Source: Trichopria drosophilae
Lineage: Eukaryota; Arthropoda; Insecta; Hymenoptera; Diapriidae
Direction: 5' to 3'
Assembly (NCBI GenBank): GCA_030407085.1
Contig: CM059584.1
Coordinates: forward strand, 135,708,001 to 135,772,000
Length of the DNA stretch: 64,000 bases
Part shown: one piece after another, positions 24,526 to 36,200 of the stretch
Layout of the letters: every line of letters starts with the position of its first letter
Position numbering within the stretch: position 1 is the stretch's first letter
Notes under the pieces: generated by a model
What the model was told of the DNA's origin: nothing
Databases searched by the model: none
The model's input: only the letters and a program-made list of their open reading frames with translations
Translations under genes and position numbers: made by a program

Positions 24526-26556
24526 ATGGAAGAACCTAAAACAATTAACTCTAAAAAACGACAAACATGGAAACACGACGAAGTATCTTACATGTTGATG
24601 CTCTTGGAAAAATACAATTTCAACTGGCAAACAATGGATACAGCGCAAATAGCAAGATATTTACTGGCACCTATGGCTCAAATGCACTTCTACCGAACAG
24701 CTTATCAGATTAGTATGAAGTTAAAATCTTTAAAAAAACGATATATATTATCGCAACAAGAGAAGCAAGAAATGTCACCAGAATTGAATAGCTCCGACGA
24801 GGTTCCACCCAGAACGCCATTAATCGTGGAAAATCCTTTTGGCGATTCCTGCATCTGGACTCGCGAAGAAATCCAAAAAATGTTCGATATAATCAAGGAG
24901 TTAAAATTAGAAAACGAAATAACGCTTACATTTTTTTCTCCAATTGCATTACGATTAATTGCAACGTCTCTACAGACAGCTGGTTATCCCAGAAACATAA
25001 ATCAAGTGAATCAAATATTGATGAGTTTCAAATCCACATACATAGACTTTAAAGTAGCCGTTGAAAATGGTGAGAATCCACAAAAATGTGAATATCATTT
25101 GTATTTGGATCAGTTTTGGAGTCAAGATTTTGCAAAGTGTCGTTTATCGGGAGGTAAGACTAATAGCGAACGAAACGATTTTTGGTCTAAAAATGAAACA
25201 ACGATTCTTCTGTCTGCCATCGAAGAACAGGAGTTAGAAGAAGAGGCCTTTAAGAATTCCCTTCCTACTGCGTACAAATTACAAAAAATCTTGGAAGAAA
25301 ATGGTTTTAGTAAATCGGCAGTACAAATTATGAATCATTTAGAATACTTAAAGCAAAGCTTTCTAAATGGCAACCTGATCAATTCTGAGCAGGATGTTTT
25401 AAACCAATTTAGTTTTTATCATAGATATAAAAGCATTTTCGAGCATTGTTTTGAGCCAGATGCAACCGAGCTCTGCAGCGTTGAAATAACAGGTCATCAA
25501 GATAATGAAGACACGAAAGAAAATAAAGATGATGTAGAAATAACTGGAGAGGACAAGACCATAAATAATGTATTCACAACACAAAAAGCAAAACGAGACC
25601 GAGGTATGTTATGGTCTACTGAAGAGATATGTACCCTTCTTGATTGTGTTCGAGACTTGCGTTTGGAACCAGAGTTGAAGAATCGATTCTGTACCAAGAC
25701 TGTAGCAAAACTGGTGCAACCATTAAGTAATTGTGGATTTCAGAGAACCGACGCACAGATTAAGCACAAGTTGAAAAGTCTTAAACGATTTTATCAGCAG
25801 TGCTGTCAAAAAGGGAATTCTATACTTGTTGATTGTCCATTTTACAATAAACTTTGCAACATATTCCAAGATCCCATTTCTGAAGCTAGATTGGCTTCTA
25901 TCCAAAAATTATTGCCTCCCGATATAACGGTTGACGTTAAAAGCGATCGATATTTCGATCACAGTTATAGGGTTCAGCTGGAAGACAAACTTACAAAACT
26001 GAATAAACCACCCGAGGATACCAATATTTCTCAGGTTATCAATTTGGAACAAAAAACGGTAACTCCAATTAAAGAAGAGACTGCAAATTCTCCAGTTATC
26101 TATGGAGGTGAAGAATACGTCCCCAGCCTTGACATTTCGAGTGAATCGAAGGTTGACTGTGCGGAATCGCATTACACATCAAATGGTAGTATAAATTTGG
26201 TTCCAATCGATTTACTTTGCCCGAAACACAAAGCTGACGACGACCAATTAGGACCATTGCCTAAAAAATCGAAAACTATACTTAGCAATTCACTAGACGA
26301 GAACTTGACTTTGGATACTAGTGAAGAGACAAACATTGCCGGATCTTTAAAATCAATGCTCTCAGACTGGTTGGAAAATCAAAAGACATTACAAGAACAG
26401 CATCACAAATGGATGGAGGAGCAATTTGAAATTCAGCGCAAGCATGATCGAGTTCAACGTGCGGCTTTGCTGAACGAAATCAAAGAATTCAGACGAGAGG
26501 TTACGAATATTTTGAGTCAAGATTACTTTGAAGACCCTTTCGAAGAAAGTTATTAG
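24526..26556 (+). CDS. Four-repeat Myb/SANT-like (trihelix-like) protein
   Basis: A single open frame of 676 residues from ATG 24526 to TAG 26556. I do not recognise a named gene. Four related modules start at W15, W111, W220 and W363. Each has a Trp followed by acidic residues and a three-helix pattern ending Q-x3-KLKSLK-x-Y or similar. Repeats 2-4 are also closed by an aromatic-rich helix (YHLYLDQFW, SFYHRYKSIF, FYNKLCNIF). This fits the Myb/SANT-like / trihelix DNA-binding fold. A basic PLPKKSK stretch near residue 590 could be a nuclear signal. The last about 70 residues (LSDWLENQKTLQEQHHKW onward) form a predicted coiled coil, as in many Myb/SANT-domain proteins. No catalytic domain is seen. 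An AATAAA follows at 26687. A chromatin or transcription role is inferred. Confidence 0.85.
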   Translation: MEEPKTINSKKRQTWKHDEVSYMLMLLEKYNFNWQTMDTAQIARYLLAPMAQMHFYRTAYQISMKLKSLKKRYILSQQEKQEMSPELNSSDEVPPRTPLIVENPFGDSCIWTREEIQKMFDIIKELKLENEITLTFFSPIALRLIATSLQTAGYPRNINQVNQILMSFKSTYIDFKVAVENGENPQKCEYHLYLDQFWSQDFAKCRLSGGKTNSERNDFWSKNETTILLSAIEEQELEEEAFKNSLPTAYKLQKILEENGFSKSAVQIMNHLEYLKQSFLNGNLINSEQDVLNQFSFYHRYKSIFEHCFEPDATELCSVEITGHQDNEDTKENKDDVEITGEDKTINNVFTTQKAKRDRGMLWSTEEICTLLDCVRDLRLEPELKNRFCTKTVAKLVQPLSNCGFQRTDAQIKHKLKSLKRFYQQCCQKGNSILVDCPFYNKLCNIFQDPISEARLASIQKLLPPDITVDVKSDRYFDHSYRVQLEDKLTKLNKPPEDTNISQVINLEQKTVTPIKEETANSPVIYGGEEYVPSLDISSESKVDCAESHYTSNGSINLVPIDLLCPKHKADDDQLGPLPKKSKTILSNSLDENLTLDTSEETNIAGSLKSMLSDWLENQKTLQEQHHKWMEEQFEIQRKHDRVQRAALLNEIKEFRREVTNILSQDYFEDPFEESY

Positions 26557-27612
26557 ATGTGCATAATAGCATATTTAGTCAATTTATTTGAGTGGTTTAT
26601 CAGAAAATTATTAAATTATTTACGGAAAAGGAGTTTATTCTAGTACAAATTAGTTTAATAATTAATGAAATAATGCATATTCATCTAATAAATGTAGAAA
26701 TATAAAATAACCAAAAAAATTATTAGTAATAATAGCGGCTAAGTAGTGTATCGAATTTTACAGTAAAGATCGTCTGTGAAAAATAAAGGTTGTGAGAAAG
26801 TATTCTAAAAAATATACATTTGGACTACGCATTCGGAAAGTAAATTTTTGTAATAAATCATTTGTAATAAAAGTCATACTGCACATGGTCCTGAGGACGT
26901 CTTCAGGAGCTTCTCAGAATCTCCAATTGTCTGCTTTTATCATCCAGTTATTTAAAAAACTTTTGTGGCATTTATTTGTCTATATTTTAAAAAGTTTACA
27001 AAATTTTTTCGAGTAAAAATAATACAAAATGGCAGCTCCAGCCCTCACTGACGATGGTCGTGCGCGGAGGTGGACATTTCGTCACCTTGTGATTTGGTAA
27101 CCGAGCCCCACACGCATTTTGACGTCTTGAGGACGTCCTGATATGCATTTGCAAACAAAAAATTATTGAGAATTATTCATTGTTGATCTTGGATTGTTAT
27201 TTGTTGACATTTGAAGATATTTATGCACAATTCTAAATTCTATTACCTGAATTGACTTCTACAGTAGTCCTCGCCCTAGGTTGTACCGACCAAAGTTGTA
27301 CCTTCTCCAAAGTTATGTATCTGCCCTAAGTTATAGCCCAATAAGCACACATTTTGAAAACAGAATACTTTATGACTTCTCGAAAATCCTCATGAAATTA
27401 TACTTATAGTTTATATTACTTGTGGAAGTAATAAAAAAGAATTCTTTTATAACAAATTTGAGTTACAGACTGAGTTTCACGCAAGTGCACGAGTCTTGGG
27501 CAAGTTTGTTTATAAGGAACATCCAAAAGTAGTAACAGTCAACAAGAGCGGCATGCTGTATGTTACATATATGTAGTGTGTACATTGTTACATACGGATA
27601 ATATGTCTCTCT

Positions 27613-27657
<45 letters not shown>

Positions 27658-28045
27658 AAAATTAATACATACTTATTATTACACTTCTACAGTAAAAGAA
27701 TTCTTTATGAACACTTAGCTATAGTTTGTGAAGAACATTTTTATAAAATGCGTTTAAAAAATGTATTCGTATCTAACTCTTAATTTAATAACTATAGCGG
27801 ACATTCTTTTTTTTTTTAAGCATTCACAAAGAATTCTTCTAGAATTCGTCTTTCATAAAAGCATTCAAGAAGTATTCTTTTTTAATATTTCAAAATTTCT
27901 TTTTCCTTATTGGGACGTTTGCCTTCTCTAAAGTTATACCAGTCTTTTTCTTTCCTTCCATTTGGACAAACTTTGGCTGTCTTGAAAGAACCGGAAAAGT
28001 CGTATTCGGATTAAATTTAAAACTTAAATGTTTACGAAGAATCAA
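26557..28045. other. Spacer with short inverted segments and a CT tract
   Basis: After the probable 3' UTR of the Myb/SANT gene, no gene is seen. Segments near 27264-27350 and 27900-27985 share CCAAAGTT-GT, CTCTAAAGTTAT-like and CCCAATAAG pieces in inverted orientation, suggesting a decayed TIR element of about 0.7 kb. This is weak. Confidence 0.35.
27606..27657. repeat. (CT)n microsatellite
   Basis: About 50 bp of CT dinucleotides with CCCTCCCT and TTT interruptions. Confidence 0.95.
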
Positions 28046-29289
28046 TATGCCAGGTGAGTCATTCTTCATCAAATCGATCACGATCTGGCATCACATATCC
28101 GATTTTGTTAAAAATTGCAGAAAAGTTAATACTTGGCATACATATGAATATGGTAAAGGGTATGAAATTTTGACAAACTTTTTTTCGAAAAATTATAGCT
28201 CGCCGGCATTTTAGCGGAATTGGATAAAATTTGCTACACTATAGTAGAAAAGTCTGAACTTTTTGAAAAAAATATTTATAATTAAATATAATAATAATAA
28301 ACGCATGAAAACACAATTTTTCGTTTTTTAACGACTTTTAACCACCTGGCACCCTTTTTATTTTTTTTTTAATATTGTTATTTTATGGCAAATTTTATCT
28401 AATATTTTATCCAGATTTTTAATTCGTGGTATGTCTTTTAGTTTTCGAGTTACGAATTTTTTAAATTGAACACCCCCTAAACTCGGGCGTGCGCTTATTA
28501 GAAATGTAACTTCTGCCGCCTTTTTCGACGATGTGTATAATATACATCATATGCACGGCAGTAAGCTGAATATAACGTAACTCAAGACCCACTTCTATAG
28601 CAGAAGTCGAATGGAACTGTAAAAGATACGCTCACATCTAGCGGCGATAAAATGAACAACTTTACATTCCCCAATGGTCGGGCGCCCGATAAATAGCAAA
28701 ATTTTAGTGAACAATTGTATTATTCTTAATTTTTAGTCTAGTATATTATTGGTTGCGTTTATATATGAATTTTGAACTCATAGTTTTACAAAATTCATGG
28801 TTGAAACTTTAAAAAAATGTTCTTCAAACATACCAAGAACAAAATAAATAGAAACGAAGCAGCAGGTAAAAGACATACCACGAATTAAAAATCTGAATAA
28901 AATATTGATAAAATTTGTCATAAAATAACAATATTTAAAAAAAAAGGATGCCCAGTGGTTAAAAATCGTTAAAAATACAAAAAATTGTTTTTTTCACGCG
29001 TTTATTATTCTTATATTAGTTATAAATATTTCTTTCGAAAAGTTCAGACATTTCTATTATAGTGTAGAAAATTGTATCCAATTCCAATAAAATGCCACCG
29101 AGCTATACTTTTCAAAAAAAAGTTTGTAAAAATTTCATATGGCCGCCATTTTAAAAATATTCAAAATTTTGAAAAATCCCTTTACCACATTCATATGTAT
29201 GCCAAGTACTAACTTTTCTGCAATTTTTAACAAAATCGGAGATGTGATGTCAGATCGTGATCGATTTGACGAAGAATGACTCAGGTATT
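28046..29289. mobile_element. Foldback element, arms of about 400 bp
   Basis: The left arm (28046-28440) and right arm (28871-29289) are inverted copies. GAGTCATTCTTCATCAAATCG pairs with CGATTTGACGAAGAATGACTC, and TTTTTAATTCGTGGTATGTC pairs with GACATACCACGAATTAAAAA. The ~430-bp loop is unrelated. The right arm has an insertion rich in CGCCATTTT not matched on the left. No ORF. A non-autonomous transposon is likely. Confidence 0.8.
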
Positions 29290-29944
29290 AATGGGGGTTT
29301 AAGATTGAATTCAAGATTGAGGTTATGTTACCTAAATACTTCTAGAAGAATAAGTCATTATTCGCTCTGGTACAAGAATTCTCGAAGTTTTCTGTAAAAT
29401 CAAAATACATAATTCTTTATCAAAATAAATGTAAACAATAGTATCATGAAATTTATCTATAACTCTTATGTTGAAATTAAACTGTCGCAGTCGTTAGCGT
29501 TTGTTCCTCTATACGAAATATCGTAGAACTATGCGACACTCGACAAAATGGGTCAAAATGGCCGCCATTACTGTTTACTACCATCTGCTTTACTTTTACA
29601 TCTTACCGTTCTCCAAAGATATTCCGTTACCGTGTACTAACTAGTACAGTATTCTTTTTTATATGACCCTCAACTGGCATCTTGATCGAGGTCCAAAAAT
29701 TTTGGAAGCTCTTCAAAGATCTTAAGGGTGAGTCCGAAAGTTACAGGTCGTAGATGGCGCCATTTTCCCAGTCGAGAATGTAGAAAACTGCAGAAAAATT
29801 GGGGTGAAATTAGTCAACCGATAAGGTAGAAATCTACATTAAAAACAGTAAATTAAAAATGTTTGAATAGATTTTTCAAAATTCTGGCTGTGTAGGGGTA
29901 ATTATAATTACTATAAGGACAATTCAGGAATATTGACAAATAAA

Positions 29945-30190
29945 TCAAGATATTAATTTATTGGTTTTTGGTGTAAATCCTACCTTATCGGCGGAAGACT
30001 CTCGGCCACGAGAACAACACCTTGAAAATGTCAAACAGACAACATGGCTCATTTTTACACATCCCGAACTGCTGCCTGAAAACAATTTCCAAAAATTACC
30101 CCGGCCGGGGATCGAACTCCCAATCCACAACTTCATAATTTAGTTTACGCGAACTACGAACCTATAATCGTATTACAAACGTTGTGATTA
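29945..30190 (-). mobile_element. tRNA-derived SINE-like element
   Basis: On the - strand, GGGAGTTCGATCCCCGG (revcomp of about 30107-30123) matches a tRNA gene B-box, and a degenerate A-box-like segment (GTTCGTAGTTCGCG) lies about 50 bases upstream (30150-30170). A body of about 140 bases follows, with an AT-rich end near 29945. A tRNA fold cannot be completed, so this is a tRNA-derived repeat rather than a tRNA. It lies just upstream of the SLC30A9 start. Confidence 0.45.
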
Positions 30191-30283
30191 TTTCAATGTG
30201 GATGCATAGGTTACTTGACAACTTATTTTGTAAAATATTTCATATAACTAATATTTTATTTTCCAACAGAAAAATTCATTCGA

Positions 30284-33200
30284 ATGAAGATGTTGCATCG
30301 GTCGTACAGTTTACTGACATTCATACGACGTAATGCTAATCTTTACCTCTCCAATCAAGTTCACGTATTGCAGATCGGTTATTCAAAACAATGCACCAGC
30401 ATCTTAATTACCCAAAAGTTTGTTCAAGTGATATCGAACACATCGAGAAGTTTCTACAGTAGAAATGGAACTATCGGATTTCGTAGATCGTGTTTCACTT
30501 CGTCGAAACAAGCAAAAGACGAGAAGAGCAAAGTTTTAAAAAAAGAAAATGATAATGAAAAAAGTATTGAAGTTAAGCATAGAATTATCGAACTGAACGA
30601 AGAAAAACTTGGAAAATTGAAAGAACAAGTTTTAAGTTCCGAAACTGTCAAAGATCAAGATGACGGCAAGAAAAAGAAGAAAACGAGCAAAGCTGAATTT
30701 CAGGGAACTGCGCCTTCCACTGAACCGAAAAAGAGTAAGTTTTAAAAACAATTCTGAGTTTTTTTATTCTACAATTTAATTATTTCAGCAATAGTGAAAA
30801 AGAAAGTTCGTTTCGACCCGACTGTCTCTTCGTTAGAACGAAACTTTATCACTCCGTCAAGAGCGACGACTGATTTTATGCTGAAATCTGCTGATTTAGA
30901 TACGCTACCGAAAACAAAACGAAGATCACCATACGAGTTTGAGCCTCCCATTACCGTTTATTGGAGAAAAGATGTCGAAGCCAAGTAAGAGATTTTATAC
31001 ATTTATCAAATTGTCTTGAGGTAAGAAACTATTGCTTTCAGAGCACTGGAAGTTTGGGGTTCTCGAGAAGCTTTATTGAAAGAAATATTAAAAAAAGATC
31101 TGGAAAGGAAAATGTATCAACAAAGTATGTTTCGCATCGTTCATATCCTGCGATACAAAACCTAACGATTTCCTTTTTACAGATGTATTTACGGTTAAAC
31201 GAAGGCTACGAGACTATAGACGAGAGGTTGGAAAAAGAGACGAAGCTCATACGCAAGAAGGTCTTTTCGGCAGGTCTGGAATTGTTGTGATGACAGCAGT
31301 TGGGATGTAAGTAGGTAATTTTGATTTAAAAATTAAAACAGATAAAAAATTTAAGGTTATGTTCTCAAAAAAAAACAATTTTGTATCATCCGACCGTGTT
31401 AACATCCGAAAAACATTTTGAAACTTTCAGAAATGCTGTAAATTTTCTTTGTAAACTACTCACATGGATTTATACCGGATCGCATAGTATGTTTTCCGAA
31501 TGTATCCATTCCGCAGCCGACACTGTAAACCAACTGATTCTTGCATACGGAATATATAAATCGATTCAGGTAACGAAACAATTAATTTTTGTTTAATTCC
31601 CAGTATTAAAATTCCTGACATTTTAGACTCCAGACGTAGAACATCCATACGGTTACACAAATATGAAATATGTGTCTTCGTTAATATCCGGTGTTGGTAT
31701 ATTTTGCGTCGGAGCGGGGCTCTCTATTTACCATGGTATTCACGGTCTTCTCTTCCCGGAACCCATCGAATCGTTGTATTGGGCATACTTCGTCTTGGGT
31801 GGGTCTCTATTATCGGAAGGTGCAACATTAATAGTGGCTATAAATTCGGTGAAGAAAGGAGCGAGCGAAAAGCGGAAGACATTTCGAGAGTATGTCATGA
31901 CGAGTCAGGATCCGTCTATTAATGTCGTTTTGATGGAAGATTTCGCAGCTGTAAGTGTTTGAACTTTATTAATTATACTATTTTTTCTATTTTAATTATA
32001 TTAAGTGTATTTTAATATTAATCGTAATTATTCGATTGTGGATTATACTATCGATTATGTTTCTGATAAGTTTTTCAATGATTCTATTACGAACTTTTAA
32101 GGATAAGAAATTATAACCTATATGTTTTTGCGAACTTTTAAATCAGTTATTAAACATTTGTGTTTCATCTTTGGAAGAAAATTAAAAAGTACAGAAAATT
32201 TAAAATAAACAAAAGGGAAATGCGATTCTCTTCGGTCTTACTACGTTCGAAAAGTAGATTCGGATTTAGTTTCTTGACAGTTTTTCCATTGAACTATTTT
32301 GTAATTACTTTTTAATCGTTAAATATTGACAATTGTAGTAAATTACTGTACGTTTGTTTTTAATTTGAAGCTATTTCAATTGTAATTAGGTTATTTTGCT
32401 TTACTTTCGTTATTGATGCACATTGACGTTGGTGTCTAGTTCTACAAATTAATGGTTGCGATGCCGACACTTCTTTAGATTACAAGTTACGCATTTCGAA
32501 AAAGTTGTTGTGTCTTTACCGTCGAATATTCAACTGCTTTTATAGAAGATGTTAGTTTGTAAATTCCAGCCTCTACTATAACATATATCTAGAATAAAAA
32601 TATTTTCTGATGAGGACTGCATCAAAACAGTCGAAACGTACACTACCGGCCAAAAGTTCGTGAACGCTCTAAATTTTTTAAATCATCAAATAATGCGTTC
32701 TATCTCTGAATCGTTAACGATAATGATAAAACTCATATGATATCTTTTAAAGTACACAAATAAAGCTTTCAATTGGTGCATTTATTTTTACTTCAGGCGC
32801 TATAGTTTCGTAGTTGTCAAATTTAAAAAATGTTAAAATTTGCAATTTTTTTCTTTCGACTTTAAACACTGACAAAAAGTCTAAAAAATGTTTTTGCATA
32901 TAGTCAATTTTTTTCTAAATACTACAATTCAAGGGCTTTAAAATGGCTTTTGTGAAAAGTTGATACGATTTTTTGTTCCAGAGTTATGATTTTTTGAAAA
33001 TTGTCAGTTTACCTCATTTTGTCAGAATTCTTTGGAAAAAGGCAAAAAGTTGATAACTCAAAAAAATAGTAACTCTGATAAAAAAAATCGTATGTACTTT
33101 TTACAAGAGCTATGTCAAAACTCTTGAATTATAGTATTTAGCCAAAAATTGAAAATATATAGAAAAATTTATTAGACTTTTTGTTAGTGTTAAAAGTCGA

Positions 33201-36200
33201 AAGAAAAAAATGCCAAATTTTAACATTTTTAAAATTTGACAACTGTGAAACTATAACGTCTGAAGTAAAACTAAATGCACTAGTTGAAAGCTTTATTTGT
33301 GTACTTTAAAAGACATCCAATGAGTTTTATCATTATCGTTAAGGATTCGAAGGTAGAACGCATTATTTGATGAGTTAAAAAATTCAGAGCGTTCATGAAC
33401 TTTTGGCCGGTAGTGTAAATAAGGAATTTTCATTACCATCCTTGTCCATATTCCATTTTTAAAAAACACAAAAAGTAAATTTTCACTTATGAAAGTAACA
33501 GAGAAGAATTAATCCTGAAAAAACTTTGAGTCTTGTATACATTTAGCTTTTCACATTGCGCAGAATAAATTTACTATTCGAACGATATCAAAAACATTTT
33601 TTTCTTGTACGAAAATATGAAATAATCTTCGATACAATTTACATTACCTTTTGTGAAACAGAAAAATAAAAAGACACAATTGCACTAAATATACATGAAG
33701 AATAAACAAAAGTGACATGGTAAATTGTGTAAATATAGGTTATCGGGGTTGCCTGTGCCGCGGGCTGCATGGGTTTGACATCGTACTTAGGAAATCCAAT
33801 GTACGATGCAATTGGATCCCTGATCGTTGGTGGATTACTGGGTGGAGTTGCATCATTCATAATTTACACGAATGTCGCAGCACTTGTTGGTCGAAGTATC
33901 TCTCACGATAGCCTTGATAAAATCAATGCTGAATTAGAGGCTGATATTATGGTAAGAACTTTGGTTTCGTTTGAGATTGTTCTGAAATTGTCGTTTAATA
34001 CCGAATCACACTTATTTCATAATTATCTGCTTTTCATTTAATTCCGTATAATTCTGTGACTTATTTTGGTCTTTTCGATCCTATAACATATTTTGAAACC
34101 CTGACAATAATTTCTATTTTTTAAAATTTCAAAATAAATAGTTTTGGTTTGTTTGTATAGGTAAGAGCCATACATGATGTTAAAGGTATAGATATGGGCA
34201 ATTGCCTTGTAAGATATAAAGCAGAAGTGGATTTCGACGGTCGGGAACTGACGAGATGTTACCTTGATAAAAATGACGTTAGTGCGATGTGGGCGGTAAG
34301 TAATAATCTATTTATAATTCATTTTTGTTATTTCGTTTCTTACGATTTATAAAAATTAAACTTCAAAAGTAAAAAAATATACACAAAATTGTATATATGT
34401 AGTATACATGGATGAATTTGTAGCACTGAATTATTTACTAAGTTCGACATCAATATTATAACATTGAATTCACAATGATAAATTTTATCGAACCCAATTA
34501 GTAATGAATAGTTATGACATAATTTTTTTAATATAACCTTTTTCTGTTATTATTCAATTCAATTCAATTCAATTTATTCAGGTGTATACAAAATTGTACA
34601 ATATATCTATATATAAAACATACAAATATATCCTGCAGAGATAATAAATTATCTGCGCGCAGGCCCGAGAGCTTAACCTAAATATAATACTAGATTAAAA
34701 CTAAAACTAAACCTAAAATTATAATGCCAAATATTCTATCCAAGCCATTTATTTATTAGATAGTGTTATCGATTATCCGATAATGAAGAAAATGCAATAA
34801 TTACTACATAAACTCCTTAAAATAAACAATGTATAAATTGTATTTTAAATAAACATATTGACATTTAACTTGATCCATTTTTTAAACGATTTTTTAATTG
34901 CAGGTGTTGTAATTTCTATATTTTTAAATTTATTTGGTAGTTTATTAAAATTTATTATCGCTATGTATTTACTACTTTTTTTGAGAATTGTTTTTTTAAT
35001 AACTGGAAGAAGAATACTATCGTTTCTCGTTGATATATACATTTTTTGACTGAATTCATCTCTCAGTAACAAATAATAATAGGATAGAGATTCAACTATA
35101 AATACTTCTCTAACATTTACAATATTGGTAAACTTACATAATCTGACTACTTTATTCTGCAAAGATTGCACTTTATATAAAATGTTATCATAAGCACCAC
35201 CCCATGCCAAAATCCCATAAGTTAAGATTGAATGAAAAAGCGCATAGTAAATCATTAGCATACTTTCATGTTTCAAATACTTCTTTAATTTATAAAACGT
35301 GAAGACAAGGTAGTTTAGTCTTTTGACAATATATTCAACATGTTTATCCCATCTTAAATGGCTGTCAATGAACACACCAAGATATTTGCAAAAAGTAACT
35401 CTTGTAAGCGATTTATTATTAATTAATATGTTAATATCGTTCGGTACGCTATCGGCATATACTCCGAAAAGTGATAAAGACCGTCTTCTCAATGTTCAAA
35501 GACAGTCTATTAGCCTGCAACCATTTATTTGCCTCTACCAAAATTACATTTGCGTTATTCTCAACTATTTCCCATGTATCACCAGAAGTAAGAAAAACCG
35601 TGTCATCTGCATATGAAATGCAAGGTAAATTTAAGAAATCGTTTATGTAGACAACAAACAGAAGTGGGCCTAGGATTGTGCCTTGTGGCACTCCCATATT
35701 TACAATTAATTCTGAGCTGGTCACATTATTTATTCTCACAGTTTGTTTCCTAGATGTCAGATAACTCTGTATTAGGTCGTATGATTTACCCCTAATCCCG
35801 TAACACTGTAATTTTGACAGAAGAATGCTATGGTTCACAGTGTCAAAAGCTTTCGATAAATCCAAAAAAGTTGCAATCGTTTTTTTATTTAAATTTAAGT
35901 CATTATATATATAGTTCGTTAAAAAATCTAATGCATTATTGTCAGATTTGCCTTTAATGAAACCAAACTGTCTTGTAGATATTATATCATTACAAAGCAA
36001 AAAATCTAAAATTCTGTTATACACGATTTTCTCAAAAATCTTGGCAATACTGGAGATAAGTGAAATTGGCCGATAGTTGGTGCATTGATACTTATCTTTA
36101 TTTTTGTAAATAAATATATAAATATTTTACTATAACTTTTGTCTTCCCTGTTTAAATATTCCCTGATTAAATAATAGAAGTTTTGCTTTCAAATTAAATC

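Noticed and set aside
30090..30170. A functional tRNA gene on the - strand
   Set aside because: The B-box is good, but the A-box is degenerate and acceptor, D and anticodon stems cannot be formed. Called SINE-like instead.
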